Assembly: GCF_014648415.1 (NCBI RefSeq)
Contig: NZ_BMRB01000002.1
Location: 1,757,260-1,821,259, forward strand
DNA: 64,000 nucleotides
Direction: 5' to 3'
Source: Actinokineospora fastidiosa
GTDB taxonomy: Bacteria; Actinomycetota; Actinomycetes; Mycobacteriales; Pseudonocardiaceae
Part shown: one piece after another, positions 1 to 8,463 of the stretch
How positions within the stretch are numbered: position 1 is the first letter of the stretch
Layout of the letters: every line of letters starts with the position of its first letter
Made by a program: the position numbers and the translations under genes
The notes under the pieces: model-generated
Databases searched by the model: none
The model's input: only the letters and a program-made list of their open reading frames with translations
Told to the model about the DNA's origin: nothing

Positions 1-403
1 GTCGGGCCAGGCCGAACTCGGTGGTGTAGCTCAGGGTGCGGTCGTCATCGAGCGTCCACCCCACCTCCGCGGTCGCCCGCGCGGACTCCCCGGACTCGGC
101 GACCGGCCCGCTGAGGACCACGCTCAGCGTCCGCGGGCCCACCGCCTGCCGCGCGCTCGTCAGCGCCGCCCGCGCCACGTCCGGCCTGTCGGTCAGCGCG
201 GCCGCGGCGGCGTGGTCGGCCCGCGCCCACGCCGCGGCGAAGTCCTCCCCCACCTCCTGCGCGGAGGCCACCGGCTTCTCCTCGGCCACCGGCGCAGGCG
301 GCGGTGAGTCGTCGCCCAGCAGCACGAAGTACGCGAACAGCACGATGGCCACGCAGGCCACGCCGCCGATGGACAGGATCAAGCGTCTGGCGCCGTCGGA
401 CAC
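1..403 (-). CDS. Penicillin-binding transpeptidase, N-terminal part (cut by window edge)
   Basis: Only the first 134 codons are present. A GTG start at 403 is followed by a short basic stretch and one membrane segment (about residues 8-30), then an acidic, proline-rich linker. Residues from about 48 read like the NTF2-like MecA_N domain found at the N-terminus of class B penicillin-binding proteins (motif EDFAAAWARAD). If the missing part carries the transpeptidase, the protein would cross-link peptidoglycan outside the membrane. It lies just downstream of ileS on the same strand, behind a hairpin. The family call rests on the N-terminal domain only; the catalytic serine lies outside the window. 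Confidence 0.6.
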   Translation of the reverse strand, partial: MSDGARRLILSIGGVACVAIVLFAYFVLLGDDSPPPAPVAEEKPVASAQEVGEDFAAAWARADHAAAAALTDRPDVARAALTSARQAVGPRTLSVVLSGPVAESGESARATAEVGWTLDDDRTLSYTTEFGLAR

Positions 404-448
404 GTCACGAACCCCCAAGCTCCCCAGGCAACGCCCCCACGATGCCAG

Positions 449-481
449 AGGAGCGGCCCCCGGGACCCGGGAACCGCTCCT
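449..481 (-). terminator. Hairpin terminator after ileS
   Basis: An 8-bp inverted repeat (aggagcgg at 449-456, ccgctcct at 474-481) with further GC-rich pairing inside lies 16 bases beyond the ileS stop. There is no T tract, as is common in actinobacteria. Confidence 0.55.
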
Positions 482-496
482 CAGCGCACAGAACCG

Positions 497-3400
497 TTAC
501 CGCTTCACCACATCCACGCGCACCGCGACGCCGTCGCCCACCGTGCCGGTCGACCCGCCGTCGACCGACCCGTGGGAGACCTCGTCAGCCAGGGTCTCCC
601 CGGCGATGAACTCCCGGTGCGCCGCCGCGGCGTCGAGGACCTCGGCGGGCGCGTCGACCGTCAGCGCGATCCGGTCGGACACCGCGAGCCCGGCGTCGCG
701 CCGCGCCTGCTGCACGACGCGCACCAGGTCACGCGCCATGCCCTCGGCGGCCAGCTCGGCGGTGACGGTCGTGTCCAGCACGACCAGCCCGCCGGGCAGC
801 TCGGCCGTCGCGCCCGGGTCGACCGCGACGAGCCGCCGCTCGTACTCGCCCTCCAGCAGCGCGATCCCGGCCGCGACGACGGCGCCGGACTCGTCCGTCG
901 ACCACTCGCCCGCCTTGACGGCCTTGATCACCTTCTGCACGTCCTTGCCCAGCCGCGGCCCGCACGCCCGCGCGTTCACCGCGAGCTCGAACCGGCCGTG
1001 CGCGGCGACGTCGGTGGTCAGCTCGACCGCCTTGACGTTGACCTCGTCGCGGATCAGCTCGACGAACGGCTCCAGCACCGCCACGTCCTCGGCGGCGACC
1101 AGCAGCGAGGCCAGCGGCAGCCGCACGCGCAGCTTGTTGGCCTTGCGCAGGGCCAGCGCCGACGAGCACACCTGCCGCACCCGGTCCATGGCCGCGACCA
1201 GCGCGTCGTCGGCGGGCAGCGCGTCGTCGGCAGGCCAGTCGGCCAGGTGCACCGACCGCTCGCCGGTCAGCCCCCGCCAGACCACCTCGGTGGTCAGCGG
1301 CAGCAGCGGCGCGGCGACCCGGCAGACCGTCTCCAGCACGGTGTGCAGGGTGTCGATCGCGTCGGTGTCGCCGGACCAGAACCGGTCCCGCGAGCGGCGC
1401 ACGTACCAGTTGGTCAGGACCTCGAGGAACTCGCGCACCGACTGGCACGCCCCGGAGATGTCGTAGGTGTCCATCGCCTCGGTGACGGACTCCACGAGCT
1501 GCCGGGTCTTGGCCAGCGCGTACCGGTCCAGCACGTGCTGGGAGTCGGTGCGCCACGCGCCTTCCTTGCCCTCGGCGTTGGCGTAGAGCGCGAGGAAGTA
1601 GTACGAGTTCCACAGCGGCAGCACGGCCTGGCGCACGGCGTCGCGGATGCCCCGCTCGGTGACGACGAGGTCGCCGCCGCGCAGGATGGGCGAGGCCATG
1701 AGGAACCAGCGCATCGCGTCCGAGCCGTCCCGGACGAACACCTCGTTGATGTCCGGGTAGTTGCGCAGCGACTTGGACATCTTCTGCCCGTCGTCGCCGA
1801 GCACGATCCCGTGCGCGATGCAGTTGGTGAACGCAGGCCGGTCGAACAGCGCCGTCGCCACCACGTGCATCGTGTAGAACCAGCCGCGCGTCTGGTTGTT
1901 GTACTCGACGATGAAGTCGCCCGGGTAGTGGTCCTCGAACCACTCGCGGTTCTCGAACGGGTAGTGCACCTGGGCGAAGGACATCGAGCCGGACTCGAAC
2001 CAGCAGTCCAGCACCTCCGGCACGCGCCGCATCATCGACTTGCCGGTCGGGTCGTCCGGGTTCGGGCGGACCAGCTCGTCGATCGCCGGGCGGTGCAGGT
2101 CGGTCGGGCGCACGCCGAAGTCGCGCTCCAGCTCGTCCAGCGACCCGTACACGTCCATGCGCGGGTACTCCGGGTCGTCCGACACCCACACCGGGATCGG
2201 CGAGCCCCAGAACCGGTTGCGCGAGACGTTCCAGTCGCGGGCGTTCTCCAGCCACTTGCCGAACTGGCCGTCGCGGACGTGCGCGGGCACCCAGTTGATC
2301 TGCTTGTTCAGCTCGACCATCCGGTCCTTGAACCGGGTGACCGCGATGAACCACGACGACACCGCGCGCTGGATGAGCGCGTTGCCGCAGCGCCAGCAGT
2401 GCGGGTACGGGTGGTCGTAGGTCTCGTGCCGCAGCAGCAGGCCCGCGTCCTTGAGGTCGCGGATGATCGGCTTGTTCGCCTCGAAGACCTGCAGCCCCTG
2501 GTAGGGCGCGACCTCGGCGGTGAACCGGCCGTGCGGGTCGACCGGGTTGACCACCTCGATGCCCGCGGCGTCGGTGACGACCTTGTCCTCCTCACCGAAG
2601 GCGGGCGCGATGTGCACGACGCCCGTGCCGTCCTCGGTGGTGACGTAGTCGGCGGCGAGCACCCGGTGGGCGTTCTCCCGGCCGGTGAAGAAGTCGAACG
2701 GCGGGTGGTAGCGGGTGCCGAGCAGGTCGGCGCCCTTGTACCGGGCCTCGACCCTGGGCTCGTCGCCCAGCTCGCGGGCGTAGGCCGACACCCGGGCCTC
2801 GGCCAGCAGGTAGCGCCGGTCCGGGTGGTCGAACGCCTCGACCACGACGTAGTCGACCTCGGGGTGCACCGCGGCGGCGAGGTTCGACGGCAGCGTCCAC
2901 GGGGTCGTCGTCCAGACCAGGGCGTGCACGCCGTCGAGGTCGGTGCCGGGCGCGTCCAGCCGCAGCGACACCGTGACCGCCGGGTCCTGGCGGCTGCGGT
3001 AGGTGTCGTCCATCTTCGTCTCGGTGTTGGACAGCGGCGTCTCGCAGCGCCAGCAGTACCAGAGCACCCGGAAGCCCTCATACACCAGGCCCTTGTCCCA
3101 CAAGGACTTGAACGCCCACATGACGCTTTCCATGTAGTCGAGGTCGAGCGTCTTGTAGTCGTTGTCGAAGTCCACCCAGCGGGCCTGGCGGGTCACGTAG
3201 TCGCGCCACTGGTCGGTGTAGCGCAGCACCGAGGTCCGGCAGGCCTCGTTGAACTTCTCGATGCCGAATTCCTCGATCTCGCTCTTGGCGCTGAACCCGA
3301 GCTGCTTCTCGGCCTCGACCTCGGCGGGCAGGCCGTGGGTGTCCCAGCCGAAGCGGCGCTCGACGTGGCGCCCGCGCATGGTCTGGTAGCGCGGCACGAC

Positions 3401-3634
3401 GTCCTTGACGTAGCCGGTCAGCAGGTGGCCGTAGTGCGGCAGGCCGTTGGCGAAGGGCGGGCCGTCGTAGAAGACGAACTCGTTGTCCCCGTTCTCGCCA
3501 GCCGGGCGGGCGTCCACAGTGGCCTGGAAGGTGCGGTCGGCCGCCCAGAAGTCCAGGACGGACCGCTCCAGCTCGGGGAAGCTCGGCTGGGCGGGGACGT
3601 CGGCTGCGTCGCCGTGGTGTGCGCGGGGGTACAT
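497..3634 (-). CDS. ileS: Isoleucyl-tRNA synthetase
   Basis: Charges tRNA-Ile with isoleucine in the cytoplasm. At 1045 residues it has the length of the long, actinobacterial/eukaryote-like IleRS type. The class I signature HYGH is at residues 67-70 (GLPHYGHL) and KMSKS at about 614-618 ([11 protein letters not shown]). The WCWRCE and HCWRCG segments are cysteine-containing stretches of the family. The ATG at 3634 is preceded seven bases upstream by GAGGAGC, a good ribosome binding site. The gene is preceded by an isoleucine T-box leader, so expression should respond to uncharged tRNA-Ile. Confidence 0.97.
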   Translation of the reverse strand: MYPRAHHGDAADVPAQPSFPELERSVLDFWAADRTFQATVDARPAGENGDNEFVFYDGPPFANGLPHYGHLLTGYVKDVVPRYQTMRGRHVERRFGWDTHGLPAEVEAEKQLGFSAKSEIEEFGIEKFNEACRTSVLRYTDQWRDYVTRQARWVDFDNDYKTLDLDYMESVMWAFKSLWDKGLVYEGFRVLWYCWRCETPLSNTETKMDDTYRSRQDPAVTVSLRLDAPGTDLDGVHALVWTTTPWTLPSNLAAAVHPEVDYVVVEAFDHPDRRYLLAEARVSAYARELGDEPRVEARYKGADLLGTRYHPPFDFFTGRENAHRVLAADYVTTEDGTGVVHIAPAFGEEDKVVTDAAGIEVVNPVDPHGRFTAEVAPYQGLQVFEANKPIIRDLKDAGLLLRHETYDHPYPHCWRCGNALIQRAVSSWFIAVTRFKDRMVELNKQINWVPAHVRDGQFGKWLENARDWNVSRNRFWGSPIPVWVSDDPEYPRMDVYGSLDELERDFGVRPTDLHRPAIDELVRPNPDDPTGKSMMRRVPEVLDCWFESGSMSFAQVHYPFENREWFEDHYPGDFIVEYNNQTRGWFYTMHVVATALFDRPAFTNCIAHGIVLGDDGQKMSKSLRNYPDINEVFVRDGSDAMRWFLMASPILRGGDLVVTERGIRDAVRQAVLPLWNSYYFLALYANAEGKEGAWRTDSQHVLDRYALAKTRQLVESVTEAMDTYDISGACQSVREFLEVLTNWYVRRSRDRFWSGDTDAIDTLHTVLETVCRVAAPLLPLTTEVVWRGLTGERSVHLADWPADDALPADDALVAAMDRVRQVCSSALALRKANKLRVRLPLASLLVAAEDVAVLEPFVELIRDEVNVKAVELTTDVAAHGRFELAVNARACGPRLGKDVQKVIKAVKAGEWSTDESGAVVAAGIALLEGEYERRLVAVDPGATAELPGGLVVLDTTVTAELAAEGMARDLVRVVQQARRDAGLAVSDRIALTVDAPAEVLDAAAAHREFIAGETLADEVSHGSVDGGSTGTVGDGVAVRVDVVKR

Positions 3635-3822
3635 CGCGGTAGCTCCTCGTACGGATCGGTCGGACCCACACGGGGACGACGCTCGCGCGCCGCGGTACCA
3701 CCCCGCTTGCCGCCGGGAACCCGGCGACCTCTCGCTGGTCGGCTGTGACGGGCCGTCCCGTCCGGTTCTACTGGGGCTCGCGCCTGTTCTTCCGGAGGCT
3801 CCCCGGTGATGGCCGGATCAGC
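3635..3822 (-). promoter_or_regulatory. T-box riboswitch of ileS (isoleucine specifier)
   Basis: The minus-strand leader contains the conserved T-box sequence GGGGTGGTACCGCG (3704 to 3691), which pairs with the tRNA acceptor end. A short stem I carries an ATC specifier codon at 3810-3808 inside GGCCATCACCGGGGAGCC. This matches the ultrashort-stem-I ileS T-boxes known from actinobacteria, which act on translation. No T-rich terminator lies between the T-box and the ribosome binding site at 3642-3648, in keeping with translational control. The 5' end is not defined; the leader begins at about the stop codon of the upstream gene. A TACCCT hexamer (3842-3837) is a possible but weak -10. Confidence 0.9.
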
Positions 3823-4477
3823 GCCTTGTGTGACCAGGGTAGCCAATGCCCGCAACCTGGTTTGCGGACCGGTCGGCCGCGACCCGGATCACCAGGTACA
3901 GGACGGTGGCGTTGAGCACATGCCAGAGGAAGTGCGTGCCCAGCGGCAGCCATCCGCAGACGGACTCGTCGATCGTGCGCAGGGTCAGCGAGACCGCGAA
4001 CAGCCCGGCGATGCCCAGGTAGGCCCGGGCGTAGCCGTACATGCGGCGGAAGGCGGCGATCCCGGACATGATCAGCAGGCCGAGCAGGGCTGGCGCGTAG
4101 CCGCCGAGGTCGACCAGGGCGTTCACCCCGATGGAGAAGACCACGAACACCGGCGCGGCCACCCACGCCCACCGCCACGGCGCGCCCATGAAGTGCCGGG
4201 CGAAGGCGACCACGTAGGCGAGCATGAACAGCAGGATCGGCGTGGTGTCGAGGGTGGCGGCCCAGCGCGTGGCCACGGTGTGGAAGGTGAAGCTGCCCAC
4301 CCCGATGGCCGTGAGCAGGACCACCAGCGCGACCAGCGTCGGCGGCCGGGTCGACTGCCTCAGCAGGTGCCGGTAGGCGAGGACCGCGGCGATGAGGAAC
4401 GCCACGTTGGTCAGCGCGTTGACCGGCTCCGACCAGAAGTCGGGGCCCGTCCGTTCGCAGTAGGCGTCAACCGGCAT
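3818..4477 (-). CDS. Ceramidase-like integral membrane protein
   Basis: The 219-residue protein has about seven hydrophobic segments and looks like the alkaline ceramidase/PAQR-like hydrolase superfamily. The N-terminal motif YCERTGPDFWSEPVNALTN, the central GSFTFHT and the late HFLWHVLNA supply the conserved histidines expected to bind metal within the membrane. The substrate in bacteria is unknown; an amide-linked lipid is a guess from the family. I chose the ATG at 4477 because it directly precedes the conserved N-terminus; an in-frame extension to 4531 would run into the end of the neighbouring transporter gene. The stop overlaps the 5' edge of the ileS T-box leader. Confidence 0.7.
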   Translation of the reverse strand: MPVDAYCERTGPDFWSEPVNALTNVAFLIAAVLAYRHLLRQSTRPPTLVALVVLLTAIGVGSFTFHTVATRWAATLDTTPILLFMLAYVVAFARHFMGAPWRWAWVAAPVFVVFSIGVNALVDLGGYAPALLGLLIMSGIAAFRRMYGYARAYLGIAGLFAVSLTLRTIDESVCGWLPLGTHFLWHVLNATVLYLVIRVAADRSANQVAGIGYPGHTRR

Positions 4478-4490
4478 GGGGACATGCCTA

Positions 4491-5693
4491 TCAGATGGCG
4501 AAAGCCGCCCTGCTGAACTTCCGCCAAACAACCGCGCTGAGCACGGCCATCGCGCCCGCGGCCACCCAGAACGGCCCGGTCACGCCCAGCCAGACGGCCA
4601 GCACGCCGCTCAGCGGCGCGCCCAGCGCCGCGCCGCCGATCACCAGCAGCCGGTAGACGCTGTCGACGCGTCCGCGCAGCTCGTCCGGCACGACCCGCTG
4701 GCGGACCGAGGTGGCCACCACGCCCCAGATGGCGCCGTGGCAGCCGAAGACGACGGTGATGGCCGCGGCGACCCAGGCGTCGGTGGCCAGGGCGAGCCCG
4801 ACGTGGGTCAGCGTCTCCACGACGAGGCCCGCGCGCAGCAGGGTGTGCTCGCCGAACCGCCCGCGCAGCGGCGAGACCAGGGCCGTGCCGATGAGCCCGC
4901 CGACCGCGCCCGCGGTGATGAGCACGCCGAAGCCGATCTCGTCGAGGCCCAGGCGCTCCTTGGCGTAGAGCACGTAGATCGCGAACGCGGCCATGAGCAG
5001 GAGGTTCATCACGCCCAGGCACAGGCCCAGCGTGCGCAGCAGGCCGTGGCTCCACAGCCAGCGCACGCCCTCCCTGATCTCGCTGGTCAGCCGGGTCGTC
5101 GGGCGCTCGCGGGGCGCGGGCCGGTGCCGGATGGACAGCATGACGGCCGAGGCGAGCAGGAAGGCCACCGCGTTCACCCCGAACGGCAGCGCCGCCGCCA
5201 CCGCGAACAGCGCCGCGCCGATGGGCGGGGCGGCGAACTGGTTGCCCACGTAGAGCACGGCCGTGAGCCGGGCGTTGGCCCTGGGCAGCGCCTCGGGGGC
5301 GACGAGCGCGGGCAGCAGCGCGCCCGCGGCGGTGTCGGCGAAGGTCTCGGCGATGCCGATCAGGAAGAACGCCAGGTAGACGACCCACACGGTGGCCAGC
5401 CCGCCCCACACCGCCACCGCGAGCCCGGCGACGACGACCGCCCGCAGGACGTCGACGACGGCGATCACCTTCCGCCGGTCCAGCCGGTCCACCCACGCGC
5501 CGCTGAACAGGGCGAACAGCAGCCACGGCAACTGCTGGGCGAACACCGCGCCCGCGACCAGCCGCGGGTCGTCGGTCAGCGAGGAGATGAGCAGCGGCCC
5601 GGCGGCGAGCGCGATCCCGTCGCCGATGTTGGTGGCGGCCGTCGCCGTCCAGAGCTTGCCGAATTCGCGCCCCAGCCTGGTGCCGCCCCCCAT
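4491..5693 (-). CDS. MFS transporter (putative exporter)
   Basis: The 400-residue protein has roughly 12 hydrophobic segments and the major facilitator loop motif (GAWVDRLDRRKV, about residues 50-61), with a matching loop in the second half. It resembles the drug/siderophore exporter branch (EntS-like MFS proteins); the substrate cannot be read from the sequence. The ATG at 5693 is chosen over a long upstream in-frame extension because a TAGGTT hexamer ends seven bases before it, the layout of a leaderless transcript, and because the extension would overlap the divergent methyltransferase gene. It is followed after 13 bases by the ceramidase-like gene, so the two may be co-transcribed. Confidence 0.8.
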   Translation of the reverse strand: MGGGTRLGREFGKLWTATAATNIGDGIALAAGPLLISSLTDDPRLVAGAVFAQQLPWLLFALFSGAWVDRLDRRKVIAVVDVLRAVVVAGLAVAVWGGLATVWVVYLAFFLIGIAETFADTAAGALLPALVAPEALPRANARLTAVLYVGNQFAAPPIGAALFAVAAALPFGVNAVAFLLASAVMLSIRHRPAPRERPTTRLTSEIREGVRWLWSHGLLRTLGLCLGVMNLLLMAAFAIYVLYAKERLGLDEIGFGVLITAGAVGGLIGTALVSPLRGRFGEHTLLRAGLVVETLTHVGLALATDAWVAAAITVVFGCHGAIWGVVATSVRQRVVPDELRGRVDSVYRLLVIGGAALGAPLSGVLAVWLGVTGPFWVAAGAMAVLSAVVWRKFSRAAFAI

Positions 5694-5700
5694 GCCGCAC

Positions 5701-5710
5701 AACCTAGCTT
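5701..5710. promoter_or_regulatory. Bidirectional promoter with overlapping -10 elements
   Basis: The 10 bases AACCTAGCTT hold TAGCTT (plus, 5705-5710) and TAGGTT (minus, 5706-5701), which share the central TA. Each hexamer ends exactly seven bases before a start codon: ATG 5718 on plus and ATG 5693 on minus. This predicts two divergent leaderless transcripts from one symmetrical element. No clear -35 is visible on either side. Confidence 0.55.
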
Positions 5711-5717
5711 GGTCCGC

Positions 5718-6458
5718 ATGACCGTCTACGACACCATCGGCCGGACGTACACCAGCACGCGCAGGCCCGACCCCCGGGTGGCCGCCCGGATCACCGCCGC
5801 CCTCGGCGACGCGGCCACCGTGGTCGACGTCGGCGCGGGCGCGGGCTCCTACGAGCCGCCGACGACGGTGCTGGCCGTCGAGCCGAGCCCGACGATGATC
5901 GCCCAGCGCCCGCCGGGGGCGGCCCCGGCGGTGCGGGCGGTGGCCGAGGCGATCCCGCTTCCGGACAAGTCGGTCGACGCGGCGATGGCGGTGCTTACGA
6001 TCCACCACTGGACGGACCTGGCCGCGGGCCTCGCGGAACTGCGCCGCGTCGCCCGCTCGCGGGTGGTGATCCTGACCTGGGACCAGACGGTGGCGCGGGA
6101 GTTCTGGCTCCTGCGCGAGTACCTCCCGGAGGCGATCGCCATCGACGACGCCCGCGCGGTCCCCATCGACCGCCTGGCGGACGCGCTGGACGCCAGGGTG
6201 GAGGCGGTGCCAGTCCCCCACGACTGCACGGACGGCTTCCTCGCGGCTTACTGGCGCCGCCCAGCCGCGTACCTCGACCCGGCGGTCCGGGCAGGCGCCT
6301 CCGGCTTGGCCCAAACCGGCGACACCCGCCTCCGCCCCGGCCTGGCCCGCCTGGAAGCCGACCTCACCTCCGGCACCTGGACGACCAACCACGCCGACCT
6401 ACTGATGATGGACGAACTGGACGCTGGCTACCGCCTGCTAGTCGCCGACTTGCCCTGA
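5718..6458 (+). CDS. SAM-dependent methyltransferase (class I)
   Basis: The 246-residue protein carries motif I VVDVGAGAGSYEP (about residues 35-47), which binds S-adenosylmethionine, followed by the acidic strand end (LAVEPS) and a later AMAVLTIHHWTDL segment. It has the type 11 methyltransferase layout. The acceptor is unknown. The ATG at 5718 gives a protein starting with a typical family N-terminus (YDTIGRTY) and sits seven bases after a -10-like TAGCTT, so the mRNA is probably leaderless. It is divergent from the MFS gene, with only 24 bases between the two starts. Confidence 0.8.
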   Translation: MTVYDTIGRTYTSTRRPDPRVAARITAALGDAATVVDVGAGAGSYEPPTTVLAVEPSPTMIAQRPPGAAPAVRAVAEAIPLPDKSVDAAMAVLTIHHWTDLAAGLAELRRVARSRVVILTWDQTVAREFWLLREYLPEAIAIDDARAVPIDRLADALDARVEAVPVPHDCTDGFLAAYWRRPAAYLDPAVRAGASGLAQTGDTRLRPGLARLEADLTSGTWTTNHADLLMMDELDAGYRLLVADLP

Positions 6459-6460
6459 CT

Positions 6461-6477
6461 CAGATGATGGCATCATC
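6461..6477. repeat. Isolated copy of the 17-bp near-palindromic unit
   Basis: CAGATGATGGCATCATC lies directly behind the methyltransferase stop. Its GATGATG/CATCATC arms are a perfect 7-bp inverted repeat around one base. The same 17-bp unit recurs six times at 7219-7320, on the other side of the TIR-like gene. Confidence 0.7.
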
Positions 6478-6588
6478 TCGCCCCGACGCTGCGCATGTAA
6501 CAAGATCGCCTGGATGTCCGACCTATGGGCGACCGACCGACGACCGCGCATCAGAAGGGGTTCCGGCGACTGAGTCATGGAGCTAGGC

Positions 6589-7143
6589 GTGACTGGCTTC
6601 GGCGTCTCGATATTCATGAGCTACCCGAAGCCGTACAACTCTCGGCAACGTCAGTTTGTCAGCGACGTCGTCTCCGACCTTCGCGGCCGCGGTCTGATGC
6701 CGCGCACGCTCGGCGTCACCGACTACGACACCGACGCTCCCCTGAAGGCGATCAGGCGGCTGATGTCGGAGTCCTACGGGCTTCTCACCATCGCCTTCCG
6801 CAGGGCGTATGTCGAACGGGGAACGGCCAATATCCGCACCGACCTTGAGAACATCCGCGAACAGTCCCTCGACGACACCTGGCTCACCACGCCCTGGGCG
6901 CACATCGAACCCGCGATGGCGTTCCAGATCGGTCTTCCGATTCTCATCCTGCGCGAACAGGGAGTCCGCGCGGACGGGGTGCTGGAGAAGGGTGTGGTCG
7001 GGCTCTACATGCCCGAGTTCGACCTGCACTCCCACGAGGAGAGCTACCTGAAGAGCCCGGAGTGGCAGCAGATACCCGGAAAGTGGGAGCGCCAGGTCAA
7101 GGCCGTCGCGGACCGAAGGAGCGAGCCGCCGGTTCTGTATTGA
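6589..7143 (+). CDS. Small TIR-like / Rossmannoid protein of unknown function
   Basis: The 184-residue single-domain protein begins with a strand and helix typical of TIR-like folds (GVSIFMSYPKPY, residues 5-16). It continues with AIRRLMSESYGLLTIAF (54-70), a segment resembling the TIR helix plus buried strand, and then EPAMAFQIGLPILILRE (107-123), where Glu107 sits where TIR NADases and nucleoside deoxyribosyltransferases place an acidic residue. The fold is inferred; no activity can be claimed. I prefer the GTG at 6589 over the ATG at 6577 because GGAG lies seven bases before it. The gene stands alone between copies of a 17-bp repeat, with no obvious effector partner. Confidence 0.5.
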   Translation: MTGFGVSIFMSYPKPYNSRQRQFVSDVVSDLRGRGLMPRTLGVTDYDTDAPLKAIRRLMSESYGLLTIAFRRAYVERGTANIRTDLENIREQSLDDTWLTTPWAHIEPAMAFQIGLPILILREQGVRADGVLEKGVVGLYMPEFDLHSHEESYLKSPEWQQIPGKWERQVKAVADRRSEPPVLY

Positions 7144-7218
7144 GGCGCACAACACGGGATAGACCACCGAGCACCGAGGCCCGGGTCTCGTGGGCCGCGA
7201 CCGAATCCTGCGGCCAGT

Positions 7219-7320
7219 CAGATGATGCGACCATCCAGATGGTTTCGTCATCTCGATGATGACACCATCCCGATGATGACACCACCCAGATGGTGGCGTC
7301 ATTCGGATGATGTCAGCATC
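7219..7320. repeat. Array of six 17-bp near-palindromic units
   Basis: Six units follow one another at an exact 17-bp period, beginning at 7219, 7236, 7253, 7270, 7287 and 7304. Each has GATGRTG near its left end and a CATC-like right end, so each can fold on itself. The last units run into the 3' end of the DUF1349 gene, whose final codons and stop (7299-7301) lie inside the array. There are no spacers, so it is not a CRISPR array. Confidence 0.85.
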
Positions 7321-7871
7321 TGGATCTCGTCGAAGTGGGTGGTAAAGCCGGGGCCGGTGGGGGCGGCGGTCATCACGCCTGCCAGGACGGGGGGATCGGG
7401 TGGGAAGTAGGCGAGGCGCAGCATCGTGGTGGGGGTGGCGGGGCCCAGGCCGTAGGTGATCGTCACCGTGTCGCCCGTGCGTTCGGCGGCGATGGTGACG
7501 CGGTCCACCTCGGTCACGCCCACGACCGACCAGTCGGAGAAGTCGCGGGTCACCACCGTGCTGATCTGGTAGGCGCCGTCCACGAGTTCGACCCCGGCCT
7601 TGATCCAGTTCCGCTCGTCGATGCGCAGCGCGATGCCCGCCTGGTCGTACTGGGCCCCGTAGTCGGCGGTGAACGACGCGCGGAGGGTGAAGTCGCCCAC
7701 CAGGTGGGTGCCGAAGAGGTGGGCGGTGTCGCGGGCGTAGCCGTAGTGGGTGGTGCGCCAGAAGTCGGTGTCCGGGTCGGCGGTGATCGTCAGGCCGTCG
7801 CGGGTGGACCAGGATCGGGGCTCGTTCAGCCACCGCCAGTCGTCGAGGGGCGTCATCTCGGGAGCGCTCAC
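7299..7871 (-). CDS. DUF1349 family protein (concanavalin-like fold)
   Basis: The 190-residue protein resembles the DUF1349/YesU-like family, beta-sandwich proteins sometimes linked to carbohydrate binding. Recognisable pieces are the early WSTRDGLTITADPDTDFW and the middle YDQAGIALRIDERNWIKAGVE (about 78-98). No signal peptide is visible, so it is probably cytoplasmic. The GTG at 7871 overlaps the stop of the nitroreductase gene (GTGA), indicating translational coupling; an internal ATG at 7856 is the alternative. The last codons are supplied by the 17-bp repeat array, so the C-terminus may have been reshaped by repeat expansion. Confidence 0.75.
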   Translation of the reverse strand: MSAPEMTPLDDWRWLNEPRSWSTRDGLTITADPDTDFWRTTHYGYARDTAHLFGTHLVGDFTLRASFTADYGAQYDQAGIALRIDERNWIKAGVELVDGAYQISTVVTRDFSDWSVVGVTEVDRVTIAAERTGDTVTITYGLGPATPTTMLRLAYFPPDPPVLAGVMTAAPTGPGFTTHFDEIQMLTSSE

Positions 7872-8452
7872 CACCGACCGAAGTGGACGATCTCGTCGAG
7901 GTCGCGGCGCGGGATGCGGCGCGGGGAGGCGTCCTCGGACAGCTCCGGCTCGTCGGGGTGGCCGATGGCGATGACGCCGATGGGCTCGTGCGTGGCGGGC
8001 ACGCCGAAGTCGGTGTGCAGGCGCTCGGCCCCCTCCGGGCCGATGCCGAAGAACACCGCGCCCAGGCCCTCGTCCACCGCCGTCTGCAGGATGAGCAGGG
8101 CGGCCATGCCCGTGTCGATGTGCCAGTACGGCACCGGCCAGTGCGACTCGGCGCGGTCGGTCCAGCCCTTGTCCTCGCGCGCGTAGCGCTCCAGGTACTG
8201 GTCCTTCACCGAGAACGGGACGATCACCGCGGGCGCGGTCCGCACCGAGTCGGACGTCCAGTCCGCGCCGAACTCCCAGAACTCCGCGAGATCGTCGCCC
8301 TGCAGGACCAGGAACGCCTGCCCCTGGGAGAACCCCGCGGACGGACCCCGGCGCGCGTTGCGCAGGATCCGGGACAGGCTTTCCGGGGACACCGGCTCGG
8401 AGCTGAACCTGCGCACCATCCGGCGACGGCGCACCACGTCCTGGAACTCCAC
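7868..8452 (-). CDS. Nitroreductase family protein
   Basis: The 194-residue flavoprotein begins VEFQDVVRRRRMVRRF, the N-terminal FMN-binding signature of nitroreductases. It continues with RNARRGPSAGFSQGQAF and the late segment DEGLGAVFFGI, which helps form the flavin pocket. It is expected to reduce nitro, quinone or flavin-type substrates using NAD(P)H; the true substrate is unknown. The GTG at 8452 follows a G-rich ribosome binding site. It is the first gene of a two-gene unit with the DUF1349 protein, coupled by a GTGA overlap. Confidence 0.85.
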   Translation of the reverse strand: MEFQDVVRRRRMVRRFSSEPVSPESLSRILRNARRGPSAGFSQGQAFLVLQGDDLAEFWEFGADWTSDSVRTAPAVIVPFSVKDQYLERYAREDKGWTDRAESHWPVPYWHIDTGMAALLILQTAVDEGLGAVFFGIGPEGAERLHTDFGVPATHEPIGVIAIGHPDEPELSEDASPRRIPRRDLDEIVHFGRW

Positions 8453-8463
8453 GGTCCCCCCAG

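Noticed and set aside
572-3748. Long plus-strand ORF (1058 codons) opposite ileS, and similar long frames opposite other genes
   Set aside because: The translation is rich in Arg, Val, Gly, His and Gln with no domain, typical of the antisense frame of GC-rich codons. The minus-strand gene is certain.
7219-7320. CRISPR array
   Set aside because: The units are contiguous with no unique spacers, only 17 bp long, and there are no cas genes.
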